From Paracoccaceae bacterium (lineage in GTDB: Bacteria; Pseudomonadota; Alphaproteobacteria; Rhodobacterales; Rhodobacteraceae): a stretch of DNA of 10,510 nt. The stretch is from the NCBI GenBank assembly GCA_018647275.1, contig JABGTH010000211.1, positions 1 to 10,510 of the forward strand, read 5' to 3'. Each line of letters begins with the position of its first letter. The stretch's first letter is position 1. Below the pieces are notes generated by a model, which was not told where the DNA came from, searched no databases, and saw only the letters and a list, made by a program, of their open reading frames with translations. Below, in pieces: positions 1 to 6,841 of the stretch. The translations under genes and the position numbers were made by a program.

Positions 1-373
1 ACCCCTCACCGCCCGGAGCCCGCTCATACAGCTCTAATGCGCCATCAGGGGTTTCTTCAAATTCATCTGGGGACGCGAGCTCAGACCGCAAACGCCCCTT
101 CCATTCACCCACTTCAATCTCTCGTAGACGCGGATCAGTATGAATATTATCGACCTGACGGGCCAAAGCAATCGCCGCCGTTTCGAATGCCCTGCCCTGT
201 GGGCTGCACATAATCACGAATCCACTCAAATCAATCTGGGACAGAATCGCAGCCTGACGTTCAGCTTGCTCTTTCCCAAGCGGTGTTAATGGTGAATTAA
301 GACCACCCTGCATCCGACCCTCAGAGTTCCAAAACGTTTCGCCATGTCGCAATACATAAATTTCTGGGTACAT
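1..373 (-). CDS. Histidine phosphatase family protein (phosphoglycerate-mutase-like), C-terminal part outside window
   Basis: The gene reads leftward and runs off the window edge, so only the first 124 residues are visible. The N-terminus has the family's signature LRHGETFWN, with the phospho-accepting His at residue 10 between Arg9 and Gly11, and the second phosphate-binding arginine probably in CSPQGRAFETA (Arg61). A further conserved acidic stretch, LREIEVGEWKG, lies at residues 83-93. Members of this family move or remove phosphate through a phosphohistidine; they include mutases, cobalamin-pathway phosphatases and broad-specificity phosphatases, and the substrate cannot be told from this fragment. 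The start is the ATG at 371-373, supported by an AAGGAG ribosome site 7 bases upstream (381-386). The second catalytic histidine lies in the missing part. Its upstream neighbour on the same strand is the broken gene at 453-937. Confidence 0.9.
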   Translation of the reverse strand, partial: MYPEIYVLRHGETFWNSEGRMQGGLNSPLTPLGKEQAERQAAILSQIDLSGFVIMCSPQGRAFETAAIALARQVDNIHTDPRLREIEVGEWKGRLRSELASPDEFEETPDGALELYERAPGGEG

Positions 374-452
374 CTGTGGGCTCCTTTTCGCGCGCGCTCA
401 TTCAAAGCACGTAAGCCAAAAAAAGAAAACAGCCCCGGCGAGCAGTAGCGGC

Positions 453-937
453 TTAATTCATTTGAATTGGAATTGCCGATTCAGCAGCTTCCGGCATGTC
501 AGCCGCATCATCGGAGTCGTTGTCCGCGCTGTCCGACCCTTCTGATCCCATAGACTGACGAACTTTTGTCACCAAAACACGACCATTTCCCATCAGCTGT
601 TCACGACATACTTTGACCTTGCCAAATTGCTGTCGGCTCAATTCACGTGCTACAACCACAGCCTTACCCAAGATCACCAAAGGCGATTCGCGCAATCGGC
701 TTGGCATTTTTTTATTCAAGCCAAAACGTTCAAAAACTAGGTCGATCAATTTTTTTTGCGCATTACCGGAAGGCTCACAACGAGCTGTGGGCCGTCGACC
801 ACAACTGGCGATGCAGATGTTGCAATCGGTGCTTCAACTGCAGCTTGTACCGCATTCTCTTGATCTGTTGTTTGCCAGAATACTACTGGTGTTTTTTGAC
901 TTAAGCTAGAAATGACAAAAGTTAGGTAACAAATCAT
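453..937 (-). pseudogene. Unrecognised protein split in two frames at an A8 run (broken or frameshifted gene)
   Basis: Two minus-strand frames abut here. The upstream frame (ATG at 935-937, or TTG at 956-958) starts with a hydrophobic stretch, continues through an Ala/Val/Pro-rich segment, and ends at a TGA at 746-748 right after MRKKN. The downstream frame is open from just upstream of that point to its stop at 453-455 and encodes about 98 residues: a basic first part (RLRESPLVILGKAVVVAREL and following) and an acidic, Asp/Ser/Glu-rich tail. The junction is a run of eight A on the coding strand (750-757). A one-base backward slip, or one extra A, joins the frames into a single protein of about 160 residues (from the ATG). 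I do not recognise the family. No good ribosome site precedes either start, and the upstream end abuts the lon terminator. It could be a pseudogene, a programmed frameshift or a sequencing error in the homopolymer. Confidence 0.5.
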
Positions 938-956
938 AATACTTAGCGGCAGATGC

Positions 957-984
957 AAAAAAAGCGGCTCATTACATGAGCCGC
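957..984 (-). terminator. Rho-independent terminator of lon
   Basis: On the minus strand, two perfect 9-base arms (964-972 and 976-984, arm GCGGCTCAT) enclose a 3-base loop and are followed by seven T (957-963). It begins about 20 bases after the lon stop codon and is oriented to end lon transcription. The weak TTG start of the next reading frame falls inside its T tract, so that frame is unlikely to be read from the lon message. Confidence 0.9.
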
Positions 985-1005
985 CCTTTTATTATCATCT
1001 AGCCC

Positions 1006-3408
1006 TTAGTGCGCAGTAGCACTTGGCACAGTGACAGCAGCCGCTGCGGACGCCGCCGCCTCTTCTGCTGCTTCATCCCAGTGGATGGATTCAGGTTCCG
1101 ACAACAACGCGTATTTCAAAACTTCAGATACATGCGTCACAGGAATGATCTTCAATCCCTCTTTCACATTGTCTGGAATCTCGGCCAAGTCTTTCCCATT
1201 CTCTTCGGGAATAAGAACTGTTTTGATCCCACCGCGCAGCGCGGCCAACAACTTCTCTTTCAAGCCACCAATAGGCATCGCGTTGCCACGCAAGGAAACC
1301 TCACCTGTCATGGCGATATCTTTGCGCACAGGAATACCTGTCAACACAGACACAATCGATGTCACCATCGCCAAGCCAGCAGATGGACCATCTTTGGGCG
1401 TCGCGCCATCTGGGACGTGAACGTGGATATCAAGCTTATCAAACTTAGTTGGCTTAACCCCAATCTTAGGGCTGATCGAACGCACATAGGATGACGCTGC
1501 TTCAATCGACTCCTTCATCACATCACCAAGCTTACCAGTCGTTTTCATCCGCCCTTTACCAGGCAATTTCAACGCCTCAATCTGCAACAGATCACCACCA
1601 ACGGATGTCCATGCCAAACCAGTTACCACGCCAACTTGGTCGTGCTGTTCAGCCAATCCATAGCGGTATTTCTTGACACCCAAGAAATCGTTCATGTTCG
1701 CAGCAGAAACAACGACGCTGGTTTCTTCCTTTTTGATAATCTTGGTCAACGACTTACGTGCCGTTTTACCAATCTCACGCTCAAGATTACGAACCCCAGC
1801 TTCACGGGTGTAATAGCGGATGATGTCGGTTAATCCGTCATCAGTCAGCTCATACTCACCTTTTTTCAGGCCGTGGTTGTTGGTCTGCTTTGGCAACAAG
1901 TGCTGCTTGGCGATCTCGTGTTTTTCGTCCTCTGTGTAACCTGCCAACGGAATGATCTCCATGCGGTCCATCAATGGACCAGGCATATTGTAGCTGTTGG
2001 ATGTGGTTAGGAACATCACATCAGATAGGTCATATTCAACCTCTAGATAATGATCCACAAAGGTAGAGTTCTGTTCCGGATCCAAAACTTCCAACATTGC
2101 AGATGCAGGGTCGCCGCGGAAATCTTGGCCCATTTTGTCGATTTCATCCAACAAGATCAGCGGATTGCTGGTCTTTGCCTTTTTCAAAGCCTGGATGATC
2201 TTACCGGGCATAGAGCCGATATAGGTACGGCGGTGACCACGAATCTCGCTTTCGTCGCGCACACCACCAAGAGAGATACGAATAAACTCACGACCCGTGG
2301 CTTTAGCCACAGATTTACCAAGCGATGTCTTACCAACACCGGGAGGACCAACCAAACACATGATCGGGCCCTTCATCTTGGAAGAGCGTTGCTGCACAGC
2401 CAAATACTCAACGATGCGTTCTTTGATCTTTTCCAGACCATAGTGATCATCGTCCAAGATTTTCTGCGCGCGAACTAAGTCCTTCTTCACGCGGGATTTG
2501 ACACCCCACGGAACTCCCAGCATCCAATCTAGATAGTTGCGGACAACAGTGGCTTCAGCAGACATAGGCGACATATTCTTAAGCTTCTTAACTTCAGATT
2601 CGACCTTTTCACGGGCCTCTTTGCTAAGCTTGGTTGCGCTGATCTTCTCGTTCAGCTCGTCCATCTCGTTCTTGCCGTCTTCGCCGTCACCCAACTCTTG
2701 CTGGATCGCTTTCATCTGTTCGTTCAGATAATACTCACGCTGCGTGCGTTCCATCTGTGTTTTTACGCGGGTTTTGATCTTCTTCTCAACCTGCAGAACA
2801 GACATCTCGCCTTGCATCAGGCCATAGACCTTCTCGAGTCGTTCAGAAATACTGAGTGTCTCAAGCAAGTCTTGTTTCTGCTCAACTTCGATCCCTAGGT
2901 GACCCGCGACCAAATCAGCCAGTTTTGACGGCTCGTCAGATTCACCAACGGCGGCCAACGCCTCTTCAGGGATATTCTTTTTAACTTTTGAATAGCGCTC
3001 AAACTCGTCTTCAACCGTACGCAATAGCGCCTCAGTTGTGGCCACATCACCGGGCATCTCAGTCAGATACTCTGCGCGGGCTTCAAAGAAGTCGTCATTG
3101 TCTAAGTATTCTGTGATTTCCACGCGGGCGTGGCCCTCGACCAGCACTTTAACCGTGCCGTCTGGCAACTTCAGCAACTGCAAGACATTGGCCAAAACAC
3201 CCGTTTTAAAGATACCACCGCTCTGCGGATCATCTTCAGAGGGATCAGTTTGGCTGGACAGCAAGATTTGCTTATCGTCGGCCATAACCTCTTCAAGGGC
3301 GCGTACTGATTTTTCGCGACCCACAAAAAGCGGCACAATCATGTGTGGAAACACAACAATATCGCGCAAAGGCAATACGGGGTAGGATGCGTTAAGTGGC
3401 TCTTGCAT
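1006..3408 (-). CDS. lon: ATP-dependent protease La (Lon)
   Basis: Lon is a cytoplasmic AAA+ serine protease that unfolds and degrades damaged and regulatory proteins as a hexamer. The 800-residue product has the LON substrate-binding domain at about residues 8-200, a coiled-coil linker to about 290, the AAA+ module with Walker A GPPGVGKT (354-361) and Walker B LILLDEID (417-424), and the C-terminal protease domain with catalytic Ser676 in PKDGPSAG and Lys717 in GGLKEKL. Length and motif spacing match typical bacterial LonA; the tail is Ala-rich. I chose the ATG at 3406-3408 because AAGGAA (3415-3420) sits 6 bases upstream and the protein then begins as the family does (MQEPLNASYPVLPLRDIVVF); an in-frame TTG at 3454-3456 would add 16 unlikely residues. 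It lies downstream of tgt on the same strand, with a 176-base gap, and is followed by a strong terminator, so it is probably transcribed by itself. Confidence 0.98.
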   Translation of the reverse strand: MQEPLNASYPVLPLRDIVVFPHMIVPLFVGREKSVRALEEVMADDKQILLSSQTDPSEDDPQSGGIFKTGVLANVLQLLKLPDGTVKVLVEGHARVEITEYLDNDDFFEARAEYLTEMPGDVATTEALLRTVEDEFERYSKVKKNIPEEALAAVGESDEPSKLADLVAGHLGIEVEQKQDLLETLSISERLEKVYGLMQGEMSVLQVEKKIKTRVKTQMERTQREYYLNEQMKAIQQELGDGEDGKNEMDELNEKISATKLSKEAREKVESEVKKLKNMSPMSAEATVVRNYLDWMLGVPWGVKSRVKKDLVRAQKILDDDHYGLEKIKERIVEYLAVQQRSSKMKGPIMCLVGPPGVGKTSLGKSVAKATGREFIRISLGGVRDESEIRGHRRTYIGSMPGKIIQALKKAKTSNPLILLDEIDKMGQDFRGDPASAMLEVLDPEQNSTFVDHYLEVEYDLSDVMFLTTSNSYNMPGPLMDRMEIIPLAGYTEDEKHEIAKQHLLPKQTNNHGLKKGEYELTDDGLTDIIRYYTREAGVRNLEREIGKTARKSLTKIIKKEETSVVVSAANMNDFLGVKKYRYGLAEQHDQVGVVTGLAWTSVGGDLLQIEALKLPGKGRMKTTGKLGDVMKESIEAASSYVRSISPKIGVKPTKFDKLDIHVHVPDGATPKDGPSAGLAMVTSIVSVLTGIPVRKDIAMTGEVSLRGNAMPIGGLKEKLLAALRGGIKTVLIPEENGKDLAEIPDNVKEGLKIIPVTHVSEVLKYALLSEPESIHWDEAAEEAAASAAAAVTVPSATAH

Positions 3409-3487
3409 GCTCAATTCCTTAATCTGGCAAGGCGGCGCGGTCCCTAATCTAGGCAACCAGTGGCCGTCTCCTGTTTCGACTGTACTA

Positions 3488-3514
3488 AGTGTAGGTCTTA
3501 TATGCCTGTTTCAA
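3488..3514 (-). promoter_or_regulatory. Candidate promoter for lon
   Basis: On the minus strand TTGAAA (3509-3514) is followed after 15 bases by TACACT (3488-3493), about 80 bases before the lon start. The -35 box matches the sigma70 consensus at five of six positions, the -10 at four, and the spacer is short. The -35 also resembles the CTTGAA core of heat-shock sigma32 promoters, but no convincing sigma32 -10 box follows at the usual distance. Heat-shock control of lon is known in other bacteria; here it is only a possibility. Confidence 0.25.
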
Positions 3515-3528
3515 GGGCAAAAGTGACG

Positions 3529-3556
3529 TGATCCTCAGTGAGGCGCGATGGGATCA
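3529..3556. repeat. Nested inverted repeat between tgt and lon
   Basis: TGATCC (3529-3534) pairs with GGATCA (3551-3556), and within this span CCTCA/TGAGG (3533-3543) forms a smaller, mutually exclusive palindrome. There is no T tract close behind it on the minus strand, so it is not a standard terminator. It could be an operator or an mRNA structure between tgt and lon; no function can be assigned. Confidence 0.3.
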
Positions 3557-3584
3557 GCAAACTTGTTGGCATTTTCCTGAGGTT

Positions 3585-4712
3585 TTATAGGGGTTCGATG
3601 TCGCCTTGTGCACGCCCGTCATGAAAATCTTTTTGCCATGCTCCAAAGACACCAGCCCCAATAGCATCCCGCATTCCTTGCATAATATCCTGAAAATATT
3701 GCAAGTTATGCCATGTCAGCAACATGCCCGAAATCATTTCATTGCTGCGAAACACGTGGTTCAAATAAGCGCGACTATAATTAGAACATGCAGGACAGCT
3801 GCAGTTCTCATCAAGTGGGCGCGGATCATCTGCGTGACGTGCATTTTTAATGTTCACAACGCCGTGACGGGTAAACACCTGCCCCGTACGACCAGAGCGT
3901 GAAGGCAGCACGCAATCCATCATATCGATGCCACGCGCGACTGCGCCGACGATGTCGTCAGGTTTACCCACGCCCATCAAATACCGCGGCTTGTCTGTTG
4001 GCAGCATATCAGGCGCATAATCTAGACAATCAAACATTGCTTGCTGCCCCTCGCCCACAGCCAATCCACCGACGGCATACCCATCAAAACCAATATCAGT
4101 CAGTGCATCTGCACTTTCCTCGCGAAAATCCTTTTCCAGACCGCCCTGCATAATACCAAACAGCGCGTGCCCCGGACGATCGCCAAAGGCAACCTTGGAC
4201 CGATCAGCCCAACGCATAGACATGCGCATACTTTCCGCAATACGTTTGCGATCAGCAGGAAGCGCCGGACATTCGTCGAAGCACATCACGATGTCTGATC
4301 CCAGCATGCGCTGAATTTCCATAGATCGCTCTGGCGTGATCTCGTGGCTGGACCCATCCACGTGGGATTTGAAAGTTACGCCCTGCTCGGTCAGTTTGCG
4401 AAGGCCTGCCAAACTCATCACCTGAAACCCACCACTGTCCGTCAAAATCGGGCGTTCCCAATTCATGAACTTGTGCAAGCCACCAAGATGCTCAATCCGC
4501 TCAGCCGTCGGGCGCAGCATCAAGTGATAGGTGTTGCCCAGCAAGATATCAGCACCCGTTGATCGGACGCTTTCAGGCATCATCGCTTTAACGGTCGCAG
4601 CCGTGCCCACTGGCATAAACGCAGGTGTACGAATTTCACCGCGCGGCGTGTTGATTTGGCCCGTACGGGCCTTGCCATCAGTGGCGTGTAATTCGAATGT
4701 AACTTTGGTCAT
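3585..4712 (-). CDS. tgt: tRNA-guanine transglycosylase (queuine tRNA-ribosyltransferase)
   Basis: This enzyme swaps guanine-34 in the anticodon of tRNAs for Asp, Asn, His and Tyr with preQ1, the committed step towards queuosine. The 375-residue product has the normal bacterial length and TIM-barrel fold motifs: TDSGGFQ with the general acid/base Asp92, the substrate-pocket CFDECP (Asp146, Cys148), GGLAVGE (215-221), and DMMDCVLPSRSGRTG with the probable nucleophile Asp266. The structural zinc site is complete: Cys304, Cys306, Cys309 and His335 (CSCPAC ... LLTWHN). The start is the ATG at 4710-4712, with a GAGG ribosome site about 8 bases upstream. No queA or other queuosine gene is adjacent, so the rest of the pathway lies elsewhere. 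It diverges from the dead SPFH gene and may be preceded by a very short ORF. Confidence 0.98.
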   Translation of the reverse strand: MTKVTFELHATDGKARTGQINTPRGEIRTPAFMPVGTAATVKAMMPESVRSTGADILLGNTYHLMLRPTAERIEHLGGLHKFMNWERPILTDSGGFQVMSLAGLRKLTEQGVTFKSHVDGSSHEITPERSMEIQRMLGSDIVMCFDECPALPADRKRIAESMRMSMRWADRSKVAFGDRPGHALFGIMQGGLEKDFREESADALTDIGFDGYAVGGLAVGEGQQAMFDCLDYAPDMLPTDKPRYLMGVGKPDDIVGAVARGIDMMDCVLPSRSGRTGQVFTRHGVVNIKNARHADDPRPLDENCSCPACSNYSRAYLNHVFRSNEMISGMLLTWHNLQYFQDIMQGMRDAIGAGVFGAWQKDFHDGRAQGDIEPL

Positions 4713-4721
4713 ACTGAGGCC

Positions 4722-4790
4722 TCACAGGGTGTTGAAAGGGCGATAAACCGGTTCGCCCAAACTTGCAATCCGCGTCATGAGCTCCCACAT
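4722..4790 (-). CDS. Possible short upstream ORF before tgt (22 codons)
   Basis: On the minus strand an ATG at 4788-4790 opens a 22-codon frame (starting MWELMTRIASLG and ending YRPFNTL) that stops with TGA at 4722-4724, nine bases before the tgt start codon. A second in-frame ATG follows at 4776-4778 with GGGAG just upstream. The close spacing would allow translational coupling to tgt. A frame this short arises easily by chance, and I recognise no family, so this is only a candidate leader peptide. Confidence 0.2.
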   Translation of the reverse strand: MWELMTRIASLGEPVYRPFNTL

Positions 4791-4831
4791 TTCAACCTAA
4801 AATATTAATACATAATCAAAGGACGCGCATT

Positions 4832-5717
4832 ATGTGAATCGAAGAATTGATCTTAAGCATCATCCAAGGCAACAACGTCTATATCTCGCCCGCCGTCGTC
4901 TTCGTTGCGCTGGTACTCACGGCCGTGCGTATTTCATTCCAGTACGAACAACACGTCACCGAACGCTTTTGGCCTGCATTCGGTGCTTGGCCCAGGGATC
5001 AATATGATCAACCCCAATCCTTGAACGTGCCGCCCACAAAAATTCGATCATAGAGCGCCAGTTGCCCACCGCGTCCCAAGGCGCATTTACCCGCAATAAC
5101 GTGCTGCCTTAGATCGACACATCCGTCTGTTACCGCATCACTGAGCCGGAAAAGGCAGTTTACCGTATCCTCGACGTCGGCAGTGCGATTTCCGCAACCT
5201 TCGCCGGTATGGTTCGTGCAAAAATCGGCAAAATGGACCTTGGTGAGGTTCAAGCCAACCAGACAACCCTGATCAACACAGTCAAGAAACTGGTTGAGGG
5301 GGCCGTAGACCACTGGGGCATTGAAGTAACACGCGCCGAGATACTAGCAGTAAACCTAGACGCTGCCACTCGCGCGGCCATGATGAAACAGCTGAACGCG
5401 CACTTCGTGCACAGATGACAGAGGCCAAAGCGTCAAAACGCGCTGTGGAACTAGGCGCCGACGCTGAACTATACGCATCCGACCAATCCGCCAAAGCGCG
5501 CAAAGTGCTGGCAGACGCCAAAGCCTATGCAACAGTGGCCGTGACTAGAGCCATCATAAAACACGGGATCTAAGCCAAACAATACCAAGTGGCTTTGAAA
5601 CAAGTCGAAGCGCTATCTGCCCTTGGCACCAGCAACGGGTCACAAACCGAGATTGTACCTGCATCTGCCGTGGATGCCTTTGGCGATGCGTTTAAACTTC
5701 TGAAAGGACGCCGATAA
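4832..5717 (+). pseudogene. SPFH/band-7 (stomatin/paraslipin-like) membrane protein, degraded
   Basis: Joined across frames, this encodes a recognisable SPFH protein: an N-terminal membrane segment (4868-4930), SPFH-core pieces such as ILERAAHKNSIIERQLPTAS and DTSVCYRITEPEKAVYRIL, the typical WGIEVTRAEI, an Ala-rich coiled coil (KASKRAVELGADAELYA), and a C-terminal part ending DAFGDAFKLLKGRR. Intact relatives are membrane-anchored scaffold proteins usually paired with NfeD. An intact ribosome site (AAAGGA, 4818-4823) and ATG remain, but the second codon is TGA (4835-4837). Further damage: two frame changes around 4985-5020, a TAG at 5110-5112, a frame change near 5400, and a TAA at 5571-5573. 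The piece 5209-5418 is the longest surviving open stretch. With this many lesions a sequencing error cannot explain it. The end overlaps the NfeD remnant in a TAATG arrangement. Confidence 0.9.
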
Positions 5718-5979
5718 TGGATACAGTGGTTGGCATTTGGTGAGACTGGCTCTCTGCTGTGATCGCGCTGGCAGTGCTAGAGGTCCTCGCCTCCGGCTTC
5801 ATCTTTATCAGCTTTGCCATCGAGACGCTGATCATGACGGGGTTGGTGGCATTGTTCCCCGCCGCCATAATGGCCCCTGCCCACCGGCCCTGTTCACAGG
5901 GCTATCGCTGGTGCCAAAACGCGTGTTCGAAAGCCAAAGCTCAGGCGCACGTAGGGTGACCCACGATTTAAATGATTAA
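5717..5979 (+). pseudogene. NfeD-like membrane protein, degraded and shortened
   Basis: The ATG at 5717-5719 overlaps the stop of the SPFH remnant, the usual layout of SPFH-NfeD operons. The frame begins MDTVVGIW and stops at a TGA (5741-5743) where relatives tend to have a second Trp, then continues in the same frame with hydrophobic segments (DWLSAVIALAVLEVLASGFI and following) typical of the NfeD membrane part. Near 5880-5893 the frame changes, and the remaining piece ends VTHDLND with a TAA at 5977-5979, matching the usual NfeD ending. The total length (about 87 codons) is well below the usual 140-150, which points to an internal deletion that took the region just before the C-terminus. 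Identification rests on context plus hydrophobic pattern and the C-terminal match. Confidence 0.8.
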
Positions 5980-6093
5980 TCATTACTCTACTCTCCAATA
6001 GAATGCGACTTCAGTTTGCGCAGCTACATTCTTTTATCTTGCCTTTTCTGGCCTTTCGGCAGTCCATATCTCGTCACGTAAAGATCGCGACTT

Positions 6094-6606
6094 TTGGATA
6101 AAATCTCAGTAGTTTGTCACGGGAAACCTATACCCGAATTTACGCTCAAAAAGCGCCAGAACTACACTATGGGCGGCCGTCAGCTTAGTATTGCTCGATA
6201 CACTTTTGAAGTTACTTCCCGAAGACCATGGCAACATCAAGCCAATCCAAGCAGAATAATACAGCTCCACAGTAATGAAAAACCCGATCAAACTGAATAC
6301 AATAACTCTTTCTGCTTCGCGGCGTTTTTAAGAAACTGCAAAAAGCTAACCGCTGAAGAGCAACTTATGTGTCTTATTGAGCATTTTGATGATCTTTACA
6401 TGAGCAATCAGCGCACCAGATCCGACTTGATGGACAAAAACGCCCACCTGAGTACAGAAATCGTAAAGCTTCAACACCTCAGAACAGAAAACATCCGACT
6501 GCGTTGAGAATTTAAAGAATATGAATACGATCTTGGATTTAGACTGGATAGCATAATGCTTGCGCAGTGCAGTGACTTCCTTGCCCTCCTCAACAAGATC
6601 GCTTGA
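6094..6606 (+). pseudogene. Unrecognised coiled-coil-rich frame interrupted by one TGA
   Basis: From a TTG at 6094-6096 (the frame is open from 6082) the reading frame encodes 137 residues to a TGA at 6505-6507, then continues in the same frame for 32 more sense codons (EFKEYEYDLGFRLD and following) to a second TGA at 6604-6606. The C-terminal third before the first stop has the heptad-like pattern of a coiled coil (DLMDKNAHLSTEIVKLQHLR), and the piece after the stop is amphipathic too, so the two probably belonged together. I do not recognise a family. Codon use includes many AGA, ATA and AAA codons unlike the neighbouring housekeeping genes, suggesting acquired DNA. No clear ribosome site precedes the TTG. 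A terminator-like hairpin follows at 6673. It could be a pseudogene, or a 137-residue protein with a relic tail; a real gene with an unusual start is also possible. Confidence 0.45.
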
Positions 6607-6672
6607 AACGGATCAAGGTTTACTGAAAGATTGACCAGTCAGTAGGTTAACAAGGCCTGTTCATTTCCAAGC

Positions 6673-6703
6673 GCGTCACAATCGATCACGACGCCTTTTT
6701 TTT
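6673..6703 (+). terminator. Probable rho-independent terminator for the plus-strand frame at 6094-6606
   Basis: GCGTC (6673-6677) and GACGC (6690-6694) can pair around a 12-base loop that itself holds the palindrome ATCGAT, followed by eight T (6696-6703). The stem is short, so confidence is moderate. The rest of 6607-6841 holds no gene I can support, only this and the two hairpins described next. Confidence 0.5.
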
Positions 6704-6712
6704 CATCTTTAC

Positions 6713-6750
6713 AAAAAATAACCGCACCCTCCCCGTGGGGGAGGGTGCGG
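6713..6750 (-). terminator. Strong rho-independent terminator of the OsmC-family gene
   Basis: Two perfect 13-base arms (6722-6734 and 6738-6750, arm CCGCACCCTCCCC) enclose a 3-base loop. On the minus strand the hairpin is followed by TTATTTTTT (6713-6721). It lies about 90 bases beyond the stop codon of the OsmC-family gene and is oriented to end that transcript. Confidence 0.85.
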
Positions 6751-6754
6751 ACGC

Positions 6755-6775
6755 TACCTAATCTACGATTAGGTA
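6755..6775. repeat. Perfect 9-base inverted repeat beside the terminator
   Basis: TACCTAATC (6755-6763) and GATTAGGTA (6767-6775) pair perfectly around a 3-base TAC loop. It sits 4 bases from the larger terminator hairpin and, for OsmC-gene transcripts, comes first. There is no T tract. It might stabilise the 3' end of the mRNA or be a binding site. Confidence 0.5.
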
Positions 6776-6841
6776 TTGGGTGAAAAGAGTAAACTTCTTA
6801 AATATTATACCGGGTGGAGTAAACCCCGCCCTACATTCTCA

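Noticed and set aside
410..453. Possible terminator between the split gene and the histidine-phosphatase gene
   Set aside because: On the minus strand there is a T-rich tract, but the preceding stem is only four pairs (AGCC/GGCT) with a long loop.
613..909. Plus-strand open frames overlapping the split minus-strand gene
   Set aside because: They have no ribosome site, show no recognisable motif, and mirror the minus-strand frame, which has the more natural composition.
2050..2478. 142-codon plus-strand frame inside lon
   Set aside because: It lies antisense to the conserved AAA+ domain of lon and has no ribosome site or known motif; it is a by-product of lon codon use.
3409..3456. Longer N-terminus for Lon from a TTG at 3454-3456
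   Set aside because: The ribosome site AAGGAA fits the ATG at 3406-3408, and the extension does not resemble Lon proteins.
5008..5521. Minus-strand open frames across the SPFH remnant
   Set aside because: They are antisense shadows; the plus strand gives clear SPFH homology across the same bases.
5980..6093. Gap before the coiled-coil frame searched for insertion-sequence ends or a tRNA
   Set aside because: No terminal inverted repeats, target duplication or cloverleaf could be made out.
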